From: Flavobacterium salmonis
GTDB lineage: Bacteria > Bacteroidota > Bacteroidia > Flavobacteriales > Flavobacteriaceae
Assembly (NCBI RefSeq): GCF_903819435.1
Contig: NZ_CAIJDP010000062.1
Coordinates: 62,001-126,000, forward strand
DNA: 64,000 nt
Direction: 5' to 3'
The notes beneath the pieces are model-generated. The model saw nothing but the letters and a program-made list of their open reading frames with translations. It did not search any database and was not told where the DNA came from. A program made the position numbers and the translations under genes. Every line of letters begins with the position of its first letter. The first letter of the stretch is position 1. Positions 1-9,492 of the stretch are shown here, piece by piece.

Positions 1-662
1 TAATGTTTGGAATGAGAGAGTTTTCATCTTACCCTTATGCGCATGGATGGGGAGTAACGGTAAACTCAAAATTATGGGATGATTACGCTGCAAATGATAC
101 TAGACGCGGAGCAACTATAATTGGAATTGAAGAAGAAGATATAGCGTTCAACAAAATAAACAGTCAAAGAGAATATACAGGTTACTACAATAAAAAATAC
201 TGTCCAATGATTGATAAGGACGGAAAAGAACTTCCTATTGTTTTAGGTAGCCAGTTTTGGGATATCAGCCAGTTTCAGGATTATGTGGTATTAAGATACG
301 CTGATGTTTTATTAATGGCAGCAGAATTAGGAAGCGGGAGCGCTCAGTCTTATTTTGACCAGGTGAGACAAAGAGCGTACAAAGCAAACTTTGCTTCATT
401 ACCCCCAACTCAAGAAAATATCATGGAAGAAAGACGTTTAGAATTTGCTCTTGAAGGTGTAAGATATTGGGATTTATTACGTCAGGGAATTGGTATAGCT
501 TCGTCAAAAATTGCAGGAAATACAACTTTGTTAAGCGGTGGAGTTGCCACAACAAAAACAATATCGGCTGCTAAAATTCAGGAAACAAAAGGATTATCTC
601 AAATTCCTAATACGCAGATTACATTGTCAGGAAATGTTTTAAAACAAAATGCCGGCTGGTAA
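1..662 (+). CDS. SusD/RagB-family outer-membrane lipoprotein, C-terminal part
   Basis: This is the C-terminal ~219 residues of a SusD homologue; the start lies before the window. SusD proteins are surface lipoproteins that cap a SusC TonB-dependent transporter and bind the glycan. The family signature near the C-terminus is visible: RRLEFALEGVRYWDLLR around residues 144-160, preceded by a tetratricopeptide-like helix stretch (YADVLLMAAEL). It is followed 22 bp later by another lipoprotein and then the hydrolases, so the matching SusC should lie just upstream. The ATG at position 3 is internal, not a true start. Confidence 0.9.
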   Translation, partial: MFGMREFSSYPYAHGWGVTVNSKLWDDYAANDTRRGATIIGIEEEDIAFNKINSQREYTGYYNKKYCPMIDKDGKELPIVLGSQFWDISQFQDYVVLRYADVLLMAAELGSGSAQSYFDQVRQRAYKANFASLPPTQENIMEERRLEFALEGVRYWDLLRQGIGIASSKIAGNTTLLSGGVATTKTISAAKIQETKGLSQIPNTQITLSGNVLKQNAGW

Positions 663-684
663 TTTTAACTAAAAACTAAAGAAA

Positions 685-2094
685 ATGAAAAATATTAAAA
701 TAGTAATTACAACATTTTTGACGCTGGTACTCCTAATGTCATCTTGTTCACCAGATACCTATTCGTTAGATGCTGTGACTGATAAGTCGGATATTAATTA
801 TGAAATTACACAGGATTTTGCAGTAGATCCGGGAGGGAATACTGTAAAATTAACTAATAAAACTCCTGGAGTTGTGCTGACCTGGGATTACGTTACAGGA
901 AAATCAAACAAAGCTACTGAAACGGTAAAATATGCCTTTAAAGGAAATTATACTATAAAAATTATAGCAGTAACAGGTGGTGGTATTGTAGAGTTGGATC
1001 CCTATACTGTGACCGTTACTCAGGATAATTTAAATTATGTAAACGACCCACTTTGGAATTTACTTACAGGTGGCGTTGGAAAATCTAAAACCTGGCTTTT
1101 GGATTTAAATGCAGATGGGGTTTCGAAATATTTTATTGGTCCAATGTACTTTTATGGTGCAGATAACGGATGGCTGGAAGGTGGAGATAATGGATGTTAT
1201 GGTGCTAGTTGTTGGAATTGGCTTCCGGAATGGAAAGGAAACACATGGATTGCAGCTAAAGGTGATTACGGAAGCATGACATTTAGTTTGGAAGGTGGTC
1301 CATTTTTAAAAACAGATCACAAAATGATGCCAGGTTATGGTCAGGAATCAGGTACGTTTTTTTTAGATGCTGATGCAAAAACGTTAACTACCTCTAATGC
1401 TACCATTTTACATACCAATGAAAATGAAAATTGTGTGGATAATTGGCACTCTATGAAAATTATGTCACTAACAGAAAACACATTACAAGTTGGTGTTTTA
1501 AGAAAAGGAAGTTGTGATGGTGCTGCAACATTGGTTTTTAATTTTATCTCAAAAGACTATAGCGATAACTGGGTACCGAAAGATGTTCCGGATCCAAACC
1601 CGGCAATTGATTTAAATGGTGGAAGTGTCGATGATTTATTATCAACTACAACTACAACCACTAAGACATGGGCCTTAAGCAAAGACAGCCCTTTTAACTG
1701 GACAGATTTAACAGGAGCATTTTTAAATCCTTGGAATACTGTAGCTGATTATCCGGACTGGGCAGCATTTACAGCAGCAGATCAGGCAACTGTAGTGAAA
1801 AATAAAATCTCTTTTTCTGATGATGGAACTGTTAAAACCGTAAAGAGCGATGGTACTACAACTTCAGGGACTTATACAACAAGTACTGATGGAACAAATA
1901 TTATCACTTTTGGCGGAATAAATCCTTCATTTGCGATAGGCAATTCCTGGGCAAGTGTATCTACTACTGCAAAAAACCAATGGAAAATTGTTAAAACAGC
2001 AAAAACTGGTAATGTAGTTACTGACATTTGGTTTGGAAAACGTGATGAGGTGAAAAGTGAGTATATGGTTTTCCACTTTGTATTAAGTAATTAA
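685..2094 (+). CDS. Surface lipoprotein with PKD-like domain, likely glycan-binding (SusE/F position)
   Basis: A 469-residue protein with a lipoprotein signal (basic start, hydrophobic core, LLMSSC with Cys about residue 21). An Ig/PKD-like beta domain follows (about 40-115). Next come Trp- and Gly-rich stretches such as DNGWLEGGDNGCYGASCWNW near residue 160, which look like an exposed aromatic sugar-binding surface. It has no recognisable catalytic motif. Its position directly after susD is that of a surface glycan-binding protein, so it probably holds polysaccharide for the SusCD complex. The last ~160 residues look like a second, related beta domain. Function is inferred from location and composition. 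Confidence 0.75.
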   Translation: MKNIKIVITTFLTLVLLMSSCSPDTYSLDAVTDKSDINYEITQDFAVDPGGNTVKLTNKTPGVVLTWDYVTGKSNKATETVKYAFKGNYTIKIIAVTGGGIVELDPYTVTVTQDNLNYVNDPLWNLLTGGVGKSKTWLLDLNADGVSKYFIGPMYFYGADNGWLEGGDNGCYGASCWNWLPEWKGNTWIAAKGDYGSMTFSLEGGPFLKTDHKMMPGYGQESGTFFLDADAKTLTTSNATILHTNENENCVDNWHSMKIMSLTENTLQVGVLRKGSCDGAATLVFNFISKDYSDNWVPKDVPDPNPAIDLNGGSVDDLLSTTTTTTKTWALSKDSPFNWTDLTGAFLNPWNTVADYPDWAAFTAADQATVVKNKISFSDDGTVKTVKSDGTTTSGTYTTSTDGTNIITFGGINPSFAIGNSWASVSTTAKNQWKIVKTAKTGNVVTDIWFGKRDEVKSEYMVFHFVLSN

Positions 2095-2328
2095 TCATCT
2101 AAAACCACTTTTTAAAATAATAAAGTCATCTCTAAATACAATCTTATGTACTATTTTTTTGAAAGAGAGTGTTTAGGGATGTCTTATTATTTGTTGCTTT
2201 TTTTGACAAAATCAAATCAGTTTAAGATTAAAAAGTACAAGAATAAATACATGAAAAATAATAATTTACCCTCCAGTAATTAGTTGAAATAATTATCGGT
2301 AAATTTATTTGAACTAATCTAAAGAAAG

Positions 2329-4803
2329 ATGAAATATTTGAATTTTTTAAAGACATTTACAATTTTGGGACTTTTTACAGTTTGTAGCTGTAATAAGAAA
2401 AATACTGATTTTGAAAACCGAAAAGTCTCTTTTAATTCAGATTGGAGTTTTCATCTAAATGACAGCCTTGTTGATAAAGATACTATAGGAACTTCTACAA
2501 AATGGAGAACTTTAGATGTTCCTCACGACTGGAGCATCGAAGGAAAATTTGATGAAAAAAGCCCGGCCGGATATGGAGGCGGATCGCTTACCGGAGGTTT
2601 AGGCTGGTACAAAAAAATATTTAAAGTCGCTGCAGAAGACAGCACAAAAATAACTTCAATCACTTTTGACGGTGTTTACAGAAACAGCCAAGTCTGGGTA
2701 AACGGACATTTTTTAGGAAAACGTCCAAACGGATATATTGGTTTTCAATATGAAATGACTCCATACTTAAATTACGGAGACAAAAACAACGAAATAATTG
2801 TTAAGGTTGACAATTCAAAACAACCCAATTCACGTTGGTATTCGGGTTCAGGAATTTTTAGAAATGTGTGGATCGAAACAACAGACAAACTTCGCGTTGG
2901 ACAATGGGGAACTTACATTACAACTCCAAAAGTTACGTCTGAAAAAGCTTCAGTAAATATTGAAACAACGATTAAAAATCAATATAAAGAAGGTAAAAAG
3001 GTAAAATTAACGACAACTATTTTTAAAGAAGATACCAAAGTAACATCGGTTACTCAAGATATAACAATCAGTGCAAACGGAAATCAAATTGTAAAGCAAT
3101 CGGCTGAAGTTGCAAATCCTGCATTATGGTCAGATCAAAAACCTGAACTGTACACAGCAGTTACCGAAATTTCGTTTGATGATAAAATCATTGATGAATA
3201 CAAAACCAATTTCGGAATCAGAGATTTTAAATTCGATCTGAACCAAGGTTTTATTTTGAATGGAAAACAAGTCAAAATAAAAGGAGTTTGTATGCACCAT
3301 GATTTAGGGCCGTTGGGTGCTGCAATTAATACGCGCGCAATTGAACGTCAGTTAGAGATTTTGAAAGAAATGGGGGTGAACGGAATTAGAACGTCACACA
3401 ACCCACCTGCACCCGAACTCCTCGATCTTTGCGATAAAATGGGGTTCATCGTGATGGATGAAGCTTTTGATATGTGGAAACAAAACAAAACCAAATACGA
3501 TTATGCGAATGATTGGGACAAGTGGCACAAACAAGATTTAATCGATCAATTGCTTCGCGACCGTAACCATCCAAGTATTTTTATGTGGAGTATCGGAAAC
3601 GAAATTCCGGAACAATGGAACGAAACCGGAATTGAAATTGCGAAGGAATTAGCAGCAATAGTACGTTTAAATGATAAAACACGACCGCTTACAGCAGGAA
3701 TGAATCCGCCGGTAAATATGAATATTGATGCAATGACTTTGCAATTCGAGAAAAAGAATGTTTCGATTAATCCGCTTGCCGGATCTGGTGTTTTAGATTT
3801 GATAGGATACAATTATGCGCATCAGACTTTCGAACATCATCAAAAAAACTTTCCAAATACACCTTTCATTGCAACAGAAACAACTTCAGGTTTACAGACA
3901 AGAGGATATTATGATGCGGTTTCAGATACCATCAAAAAATGGCCGGTTAGCTGGGATAAAAAATTTGAAGGAGGAAATCCGGGAAATACCGTTTCAGCTT
4001 ACGATCAGGTGCAAACGCCTTGGGGATCTACGCATGAAGCAACCTGGAAAATTATAAAAAAACATGATTTCTTAGCCGGAATGTATGTTTGGACAGGTTT
4101 CGATTACATCGGAGAGCCAACTCCGTACGAATGGCCATCGGTAAGTTCGTATTTCGGAATTGTAGATTTAGCCGGTTTTCCGAAAGACGTGTATTATATG
4201 TACCAAAGCGAATGGACTAACAAAACGGTTCTTCACATTTTCCCACATTGGAACTGGAAAGCCGGACAAACTGTTGACGTTTGGGCCTACTACAATAATG
4301 CTGATGAGGTAGAACTTTTTGTAAACGGAAAATCAGTTGGAAAAAGAAGCAAAAAAGGAGATGATTTACATGTAATGTGGAGAATACCATTCGAAGCAGG
4401 AACGCTTAAAGCAGTTTCCCGTAAAGGTGGAAAAGTGGTTTTAGAAAAAGAAATCAAAACTGCCGGAAATCCTTCGCAATTAAAATTAACTGCCGACAGA
4501 AGCACCATCAAAGCAGATAAAAATGATTTGTCATTTGTAAACGTTGATATTTTGGATGCGAATAGAACTCTGGCTTCAAATGCCAATAACGAAATCCATT
4601 TTTCATTAAAAGGAAACGGAAAAATCGTAGGCGTTTGTAGTGGTGATCCGGTTAGTCATGAATCTTATAAAGGAACAAAACATACTGCTTTAGCCGGAAA
4701 ATGTCTGGTCATTGTTCAGTCTGGAGATAAATCGGGAAGACTGGAACTGACCGCTAAAGCGAATGGATTAAAAAAAGCCACAATTGTAATTACAACTGAA
4801 TAA
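2329..4803 (+). CDS. Glycoside hydrolase family 2 (beta-galactosidase-type), lipoprotein
   Basis: An 824-residue GH2 enzyme. It has a lipoprotein signal (Cys19/Cys21), a sugar-binding jelly-roll (about 35-190, with VPHDWSIEG and the YRNSQVWVNG motif), an Ig domain (190-300), a TIM barrel (300-620) and C-terminal beta domains of the DUF4982/Big type. The acid/base is Glu425 in SIGNE and the nucleophile is Glu517 in FIATET. HNPPAPELLDLCDKMGF is the usual barrel motif. In a xyloglucan locus it would remove beta-galactose from side chains; beta-glucuronidase or another beta-glycosidase cannot be excluded. A 234-bp spacer before it suggests its own promoter. Confidence 0.88.
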   Translation: MKYLNFLKTFTILGLFTVCSCNKKNTDFENRKVSFNSDWSFHLNDSLVDKDTIGTSTKWRTLDVPHDWSIEGKFDEKSPAGYGGGSLTGGLGWYKKIFKVAAEDSTKITSITFDGVYRNSQVWVNGHFLGKRPNGYIGFQYEMTPYLNYGDKNNEIIVKVDNSKQPNSRWYSGSGIFRNVWIETTDKLRVGQWGTYITTPKVTSEKASVNIETTIKNQYKEGKKVKLTTTIFKEDTKVTSVTQDITISANGNQIVKQSAEVANPALWSDQKPELYTAVTEISFDDKIIDEYKTNFGIRDFKFDLNQGFILNGKQVKIKGVCMHHDLGPLGAAINTRAIERQLEILKEMGVNGIRTSHNPPAPELLDLCDKMGFIVMDEAFDMWKQNKTKYDYANDWDKWHKQDLIDQLLRDRNHPSIFMWSIGNEIPEQWNETGIEIAKELAAIVRLNDKTRPLTAGMNPPVNMNIDAMTLQFEKKNVSINPLAGSGVLDLIGYNYAHQTFEHHQKNFPNTPFIATETTSGLQTRGYYDAVSDTIKKWPVSWDKKFEGGNPGNTVSAYDQVQTPWGSTHEATWKIIKKHDFLAGMYVWTGFDYIGEPTPYEWPSVSSYFGIVDLAGFPKDVYYMYQSEWTNKTVLHIFPHWNWKAGQTVDVWAYYNNADEVELFVNGKSVGKRSKKGDDLHVMWRIPFEAGTLKAVSRKGGKVVLEKEIKTAGNPSQLKLTADRSTIKADKNDLSFVNVDILDANRTLASNANNEIHFSLKGNGKIVGVCSGDPVSHESYKGTKHTALAGKCLVIVQSGDKSGRLELTAKANGLKKATIVITTE

Positions 4804-4815
4804 CGAGTCACCACT

Positions 4816-4899
4816 CCTGCAAGGTTTTTAAAACCTTGTAGGTATAAATTATAAGTTTCAAATAAATAAAAACCTACGAGGTTTTCAAAACCTCGCAGG
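4816..4899. repeat. Two inverted copies of a GC-capped palindrome (CCTGCAAGGTTTT...)
   Basis: Two near-perfect 27-bp palindromes lie at 4816-4842 and 4873-4899, separated by 30 AT-rich bases. Each has arms of the form CCTRCRAGGTTTT / AAAACCTYGYAGG. The two copies differ at a few paired positions, so pairing is kept. They can form two tandem hairpins or one long one. They fill the spacer between the GH2 and GH31 genes. Confidence 0.85.
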
Positions 4900-4926
4900 A
4901 AAACTAACATCTAGAATTATTAACCA

Positions 4927-7326
4927 ATGAAAAACTTACAACTAACCGCATTGTTTTCGGCCTTTATGTTTGGATGTGTTCTGACGCCAAAAGCATCAGC
5001 TCAAATTCAGAACGCAGACGTACTAAATGCACCAATAGATATCAGCAAAGATTTTCAGAATTATCTGAATACCTTTTATTTTGCGGATGAATTGGCCTCT
5101 TTTGATCCTGCAACTGGAAAAGGAACGATAAAATATTTGAGATACAACTACAAAACGCGTCAGGCTTTCAACAACATGATGATGAAACCTGATACAGAAA
5201 AACCAAATGAATTCCCGACAACAGAATATGAGGTTTCTCCGGTTTTGCCGTTCGAAATTCAGTTTGTTTCAGACAGAACAATTCGTATCAAAACGACTTC
5301 TGGTCCACAGTTTCACCCGCAAAAAGAATCTTTGATGCTGATTGACGGCGTTGCGCCTAATCATCCTGAATTATGGAAATATTCTAAAATCGAAGGCGGT
5401 CACAAATACACCAGCAAACATGGAGTTGTCGAAATTTTGACAAAACCATGGCACGTTAAAATTTACGATGAAAAAGGAAAACTGCTGACCAGCACGCTTC
5501 ACGATACCGATTTTAAAAATACCTATACACCGACACTTCCGTTTTCTTATGTTCGCAGAAACAGCGATTATTCCAGAAGTATGGGCGCAGCGTTCAGTTT
5601 AGAACCTGATGAAAAAATATTTGGTTGTGGAGAATCTTTCACGCAGTTCAACAAACGCGGTCAAAAAGTAGTTTTATGGACAGATGATGCGAATGGAATC
5701 CAAAATGAAACGATGTACAAACCGGTTCCTTTTTATATGAGCAGCCGTGGTTACGGAGTTTTCATGCATCATTCAACACCCATTACAGTTGATTTTGGAA
5801 AATACTTTGGAAGTGCCAACGAAATGTATATTGGCGATGACGAAGCTGATTTGTTTTTCTTCATCGGCGAACCAAAAGATATTTTAGATCAATACACCGA
5901 TTTGACCGGAAAAGCTGCTATGCCGCCACTTTGGTCGTTTGGTTTCTGGATGAGCCGAATCACTTATTTCTCAGAAAAAGAAGGACGTCAAGTTGCTCAA
6001 GACTTACGTAAATATAAAATTCCAACCGATGTTATTCACTTTGATACCGGCTGGTTTGATGTAGACTGGAGAAACAATTACGAGTTTGCAAAATCCCGTT
6101 TTCCGGATGCTACAAAAATGATGTCTGATTTAAAAGACGATGGTTTTCATGTATGCCTTTGGCAATTGCCTTATTTCACTCCAAAAAACACATTGTTCAA
6201 TGAAATCATGGACAAAAATCTGGCAGTAAAAGACCGTAAAGGAAATCTTCCGTATGAAGATGCTGTATTGGATTTCTCAAATCCGGAAACTATTTCATGG
6301 TATCAGGGAAAATTGAAAAAATTATTTGATGAAGGTGTTTCGGTTTTCAAAGTAGATTTTGGAGAAGCCGCTCCGCCGGACGGAATTTATCATTCAGGAA
6401 GAACAGGTTTCTACGAACACAATTTATATCCGTTACGTTATAATAAGGCTGTCGCCGAAATCACACAGAAAGAAAAAGGATACACTTTAATCTGGGCGAG
6501 AAGTACTTGGGCAGGAAGTCAGCGTTATCCTTTGCATTGGGGTGGTGATGCTGAAACAACAAACGGTGCCATGTCGGCAGAATTACGTGGCGGACTTTCA
6601 TTAGGTCTTTCCGGTTTTAGTTTCTGGAGTCATGATGTGGGAGGATTTGCAACAAAATCTCCTGAAAATTTATACAGAAGATGGGCACCCTTCGGAATGT
6701 TTACTTCACATGTAAGAAGCCACGGTGAACCTCCTCGCGAACCTTGGTTATACAGTAAAGATTTTCTGGAAGGATTTAGAAAAGCAGATAATATGCGTTA
6801 CGAATTAATGCCCTATATCTACGCTCAGGCAAAAGAAAGTTCTCAAAAAGGATTGCCAATGATGCGCGCTTTGTTCGTAGAATATCCAAATGACCCGGGA
6901 GCATGGTTGGTTGACAATGAATATTTATTCGGATCAAGTATGCTGGTTGCGCCTCTTTTTGAAGAAGTTGGAGAAAGAGACGTTTACCTTCCAGCAGGGA
7001 CATGGATTGATTACCAGACCAAAAAAGTATATGAAGGTGGATGGCACAAAATTAAAGCAGGCGAAGTACCAATTGTAGTTTTGGTTAGAGACGGTGCAGC
7101 TATTCCACATATTGCACTGGCACAATCAACAAAAGATATGGATTGGAGCAAATTGACTCTGAAAGTATTCGCAAGTGACAAAACCACTTCGGCGAAAGCC
7201 CAAGTATTTTTACCAGATGGAGATACTGTTCAGGAAATTACAGTTACTAAAAAAGGAAATGCTTTTGATATAACACCAAATACCTTAAACGGAAAAACCA
7301 CTTTTAAAACCGAGTGGCTAAAATAG
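4927..7326 (+). CDS. Glycoside hydrolase family 31, YicI-like alpha-xylosidase
   Basis: A 799-residue periplasmic enzyme with a signal peptide ending near ASA-Q (residue 26), an N-terminal beta domain, a GH31 barrel (about 330-680) and C-terminal beta domains. The nucleophile is Asp477 in KVDFGE and the acid/base is Asp541 in HWGGDAET; KxDFGE is typical of YicI-type alpha-xylosidases. Such enzymes release xylose from the non-reducing ends of xyloglucan oligosaccharides, which fits the neighbouring GH5, GH2 and GH95 genes. Alpha-glucosidase activity is the main alternative. Confidence 0.9.
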   Translation: MKNLQLTALFSAFMFGCVLTPKASAQIQNADVLNAPIDISKDFQNYLNTFYFADELASFDPATGKGTIKYLRYNYKTRQAFNNMMMKPDTEKPNEFPTTEYEVSPVLPFEIQFVSDRTIRIKTTSGPQFHPQKESLMLIDGVAPNHPELWKYSKIEGGHKYTSKHGVVEILTKPWHVKIYDEKGKLLTSTLHDTDFKNTYTPTLPFSYVRRNSDYSRSMGAAFSLEPDEKIFGCGESFTQFNKRGQKVVLWTDDANGIQNETMYKPVPFYMSSRGYGVFMHHSTPITVDFGKYFGSANEMYIGDDEADLFFFIGEPKDILDQYTDLTGKAAMPPLWSFGFWMSRITYFSEKEGRQVAQDLRKYKIPTDVIHFDTGWFDVDWRNNYEFAKSRFPDATKMMSDLKDDGFHVCLWQLPYFTPKNTLFNEIMDKNLAVKDRKGNLPYEDAVLDFSNPETISWYQGKLKKLFDEGVSVFKVDFGEAAPPDGIYHSGRTGFYEHNLYPLRYNKAVAEITQKEKGYTLIWARSTWAGSQRYPLHWGGDAETTNGAMSAELRGGLSLGLSGFSFWSHDVGGFATKSPENLYRRWAPFGMFTSHVRSHGEPPREPWLYSKDFLEGFRKADNMRYELMPYIYAQAKESSQKGLPMMRALFVEYPNDPGAWLVDNEYLFGSSMLVAPLFEEVGERDVYLPAGTWIDYQTKKVYEGGWHKIKAGEVPIVVLVRDGAAIPHIALAQSTKDMDWSKLTLKVFASDKTTSAKAQVFLPDGDTVQEITVTKKGNAFDITPNTLNGKTTFKTEWLK

Positions 7327-7346
7327 GTTTTGTTAGAGTTAGTTTT

Positions 7347-7383
7347 ATAAATCGGGTGAAATCTGCGTCACCCGATTTATTTA
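7347..7383 (+). terminator. Hairpin after GH31
   Basis: Perfect stem ATAAATCGGGTGA / TCACCCGATTTAT with a 7-base loop, directly after the GH31 stop and followed by TTATAAAA. It could end or attenuate transcription between the GH31 and GH97 genes, or act as an RNA-stability element. Confidence 0.6.
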
Positions 7384-7404
7384 TAAAAGATTAAATAAAA
7401 TACC

Positions 7405-9411
7405 ATGAAAAAATACCTTTTCCTTCCCGCTGTACTACTTTCAATAACTTTTGGATATAGTCAGAAAAATAAAAATGCTTACGAACTGGCATCGCCAAAC
7501 GGAAAAAACAAAATCAAATTTGAGCTGGTAAAAAATGCTCCGAAATATGCCGTTTCTCACGGAAAAACAGAAGTGATTTCTCCATCTGAAATGGGATTTG
7601 TACTGAAAGGAAACGAAGACTTAAGTGCTAACTTCGAAATTAAAGGAGCAAAAACATCTACGTTTGATGAAACCTGGGAACAGGTTTGGGGAGAAAAGAA
7701 AAACATCAGAAACCACTATAATCAGCTTGTAGTCGATTTACAGCAAAAAACAGGAAACAAAAGAAAACTGCAAATTCAATTCCGTGCTTTTGATGATGGA
7801 GTGGCTTTTAGATATGTGTATCCAAAACAAAATGTAAAAGACAGTATTTTCATCACGGATGAAAAAACCACTTTCAACCTGAAAGAAGACGGAAAAGCAT
7901 GGTGGATTCCGGCTAACAGAGAAAACCGTGACGAATATTTGTTTGAAGTGGCGCCGGTCAGTAAATTGGATACTGTCTTAACACCGCTTACTATCGAAAG
8001 CAAAAGCGGATTGGCTTTAAGTTTTCACGAAGCAAATTTGATCGATTTTGCCAGTATGACGTTGGTGAATAATAAAGGAACAGAACTAAAATCAGATTTA
8101 GTGCCTTGGCCTGACGGAATTAAAGTTCGTGTAAAAGATACGTTCACTTCCTCATGGAGAACAATTCAGATTGGAGAAAATCCTGGAGAATTAATTACCT
8201 CGTATTTGGTTTTAAACTTAAACGAACCAAATAAATTAAAAAATATAAACAGTTATTTCAAACCTTATAAATATTTAGGAATCTGGTGGGGAATGCATAT
8301 TGGGAAATATACGTTCTGGGAAAGCGACAAACAAGGCGCAACGACAAAACATGCTGAAGAATACATTGATTTTACAGCAAAAGAAGGTTTTAATCATTTA
8401 CTAATAGAAGGCTGGAACAAAGGCTGGACGCCGGGCTGGTACGAAAACCGTATGCACATGTTCAGCTTCACAAAAAATGCCGATAATTTCGACCTTGAAA
8501 AGGTGGTTGAATACGGAAAGAAAAAGAACATAGAATTAATCGGATATCACGAAACAGGTTCAAATTTAATTAACTATTTAAAAGAAGTTGACGAAGGTTT
8601 TGCTTTGTACAAAAAATTAGGAATCCACACCGTAAAAATTGGTCATGTAGGTTCTAAATTAAATATGAAGCAAATGCACTTCGGACAATTTGGAGTGAAC
8701 TATTTTAGATATGTTTTAGAAAAAGCAGCACAATACGATTTAGCGGTTTTATATCATGAATCAATTAAAGATACCGGAGAACGCAGAACTTTTCCAAACA
8801 TGGTTTCAAGAGAAGCGGCAAGAGGTCAGGAATACAATGCCTGGAGTGAAGGAAATCCGCCAAATCACTTAAGCATTATTCCGTTTACAAGATTACTTTC
8901 CGGACCAATGGATTTTACACCTGGAATTTTCGATGTTGAGGTAAAACAAGGTTATCCGGGAAAAAGAATTCAGGGAACGGTGGGGCAGCAATTGGCATTG
9001 TATGTAGTACTTTATTCTCCAATTCAAATGCTAGCCGATCTTCCTGAAAATTACGAAGGAAAACCAGCGTTGCAATTCCTAAAAGAGGTTCCGACAGATT
9101 GGGAAGATACCAAAATCATAGAAGGTAAAATTGGGGAATACATTACCACAGCAAGAAAAGACAGAAACAGTGCCGACTGGTATTTAGGAACTTTAACAAA
9201 TGAAAATCCAAGAAACGTAAATGTTTCATTATCATTTTTAGATCCAAATGCAACTTACGAAGCACAGATTTATGTTGATGCTGAAGGAACAGATCAAAAA
9301 CACAATCCGGAAGCAGTAGCAATTTCGAAGAAAACAGTAAAATCTACAGACTCGCTGAAATTAAATTTAGGAGGAGCTGGAGGAGGTGTGGTGAGATTTA
9401 AAAAGTTGTAA
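7405..9411 (+). CDS. Glycoside hydrolase family 97 (SusB-like, inverting type)
   Basis: A 668-residue protein with a signal peptide (cleavage near YSQ, residue 20), an N-terminal beta-sandwich, a TIM barrel (about 290-560) and a C-terminal beta domain. It matches SusB in KIGHVG (411-416), HES with Glu452, and REAARGQEY with Glu470 and Glu476. These glutamates are the calcium/base residues of inverting alpha-glucosidase-type GH97. The retaining (alpha-galactosidase) branch instead has an Asp nucleophile where this protein has the IGHVG stretch. It is probably an alpha-glucosidase or related exo-enzyme; its substrate in a xyloglucan locus is not obvious. Confidence 0.88.
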   Translation: MKKYLFLPAVLLSITFGYSQKNKNAYELASPNGKNKIKFELVKNAPKYAVSHGKTEVISPSEMGFVLKGNEDLSANFEIKGAKTSTFDETWEQVWGEKKNIRNHYNQLVVDLQQKTGNKRKLQIQFRAFDDGVAFRYVYPKQNVKDSIFITDEKTTFNLKEDGKAWWIPANRENRDEYLFEVAPVSKLDTVLTPLTIESKSGLALSFHEANLIDFASMTLVNNKGTELKSDLVPWPDGIKVRVKDTFTSSWRTIQIGENPGELITSYLVLNLNEPNKLKNINSYFKPYKYLGIWWGMHIGKYTFWESDKQGATTKHAEEYIDFTAKEGFNHLLIEGWNKGWTPGWYENRMHMFSFTKNADNFDLEKVVEYGKKKNIELIGYHETGSNLINYLKEVDEGFALYKKLGIHTVKIGHVGSKLNMKQMHFGQFGVNYFRYVLEKAAQYDLAVLYHESIKDTGERRTFPNMVSREAARGQEYNAWSEGNPPNHLSIIPFTRLLSGPMDFTPGIFDVEVKQGYPGKRIQGTVGQQLALYVVLYSPIQMLADLPENYEGKPALQFLKEVPTDWEDTKIIEGKIGEYITTARKDRNSADWYLGTLTNENPRNVNVSLSFLDPNATYEAQIYVDAEGTDQKHNPEAVAISKKTVKSTDSLKLNLGGAGGGVVRFKKL

Positions 9412-9492
9412 TCAATTCATTTTTTTCGTTATAGATACACAGCTAGAGACGCACAGCAGTGGGTCTAACATTCAGAATTAAAATATTTTTAG

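Noticed and set aside
3546..3812. Antisense and out-of-frame open frames inside the hydrolase genes
   Set aside because: They mirror strongly coding genes on the other frame, have no own promoter, and show no domain features.
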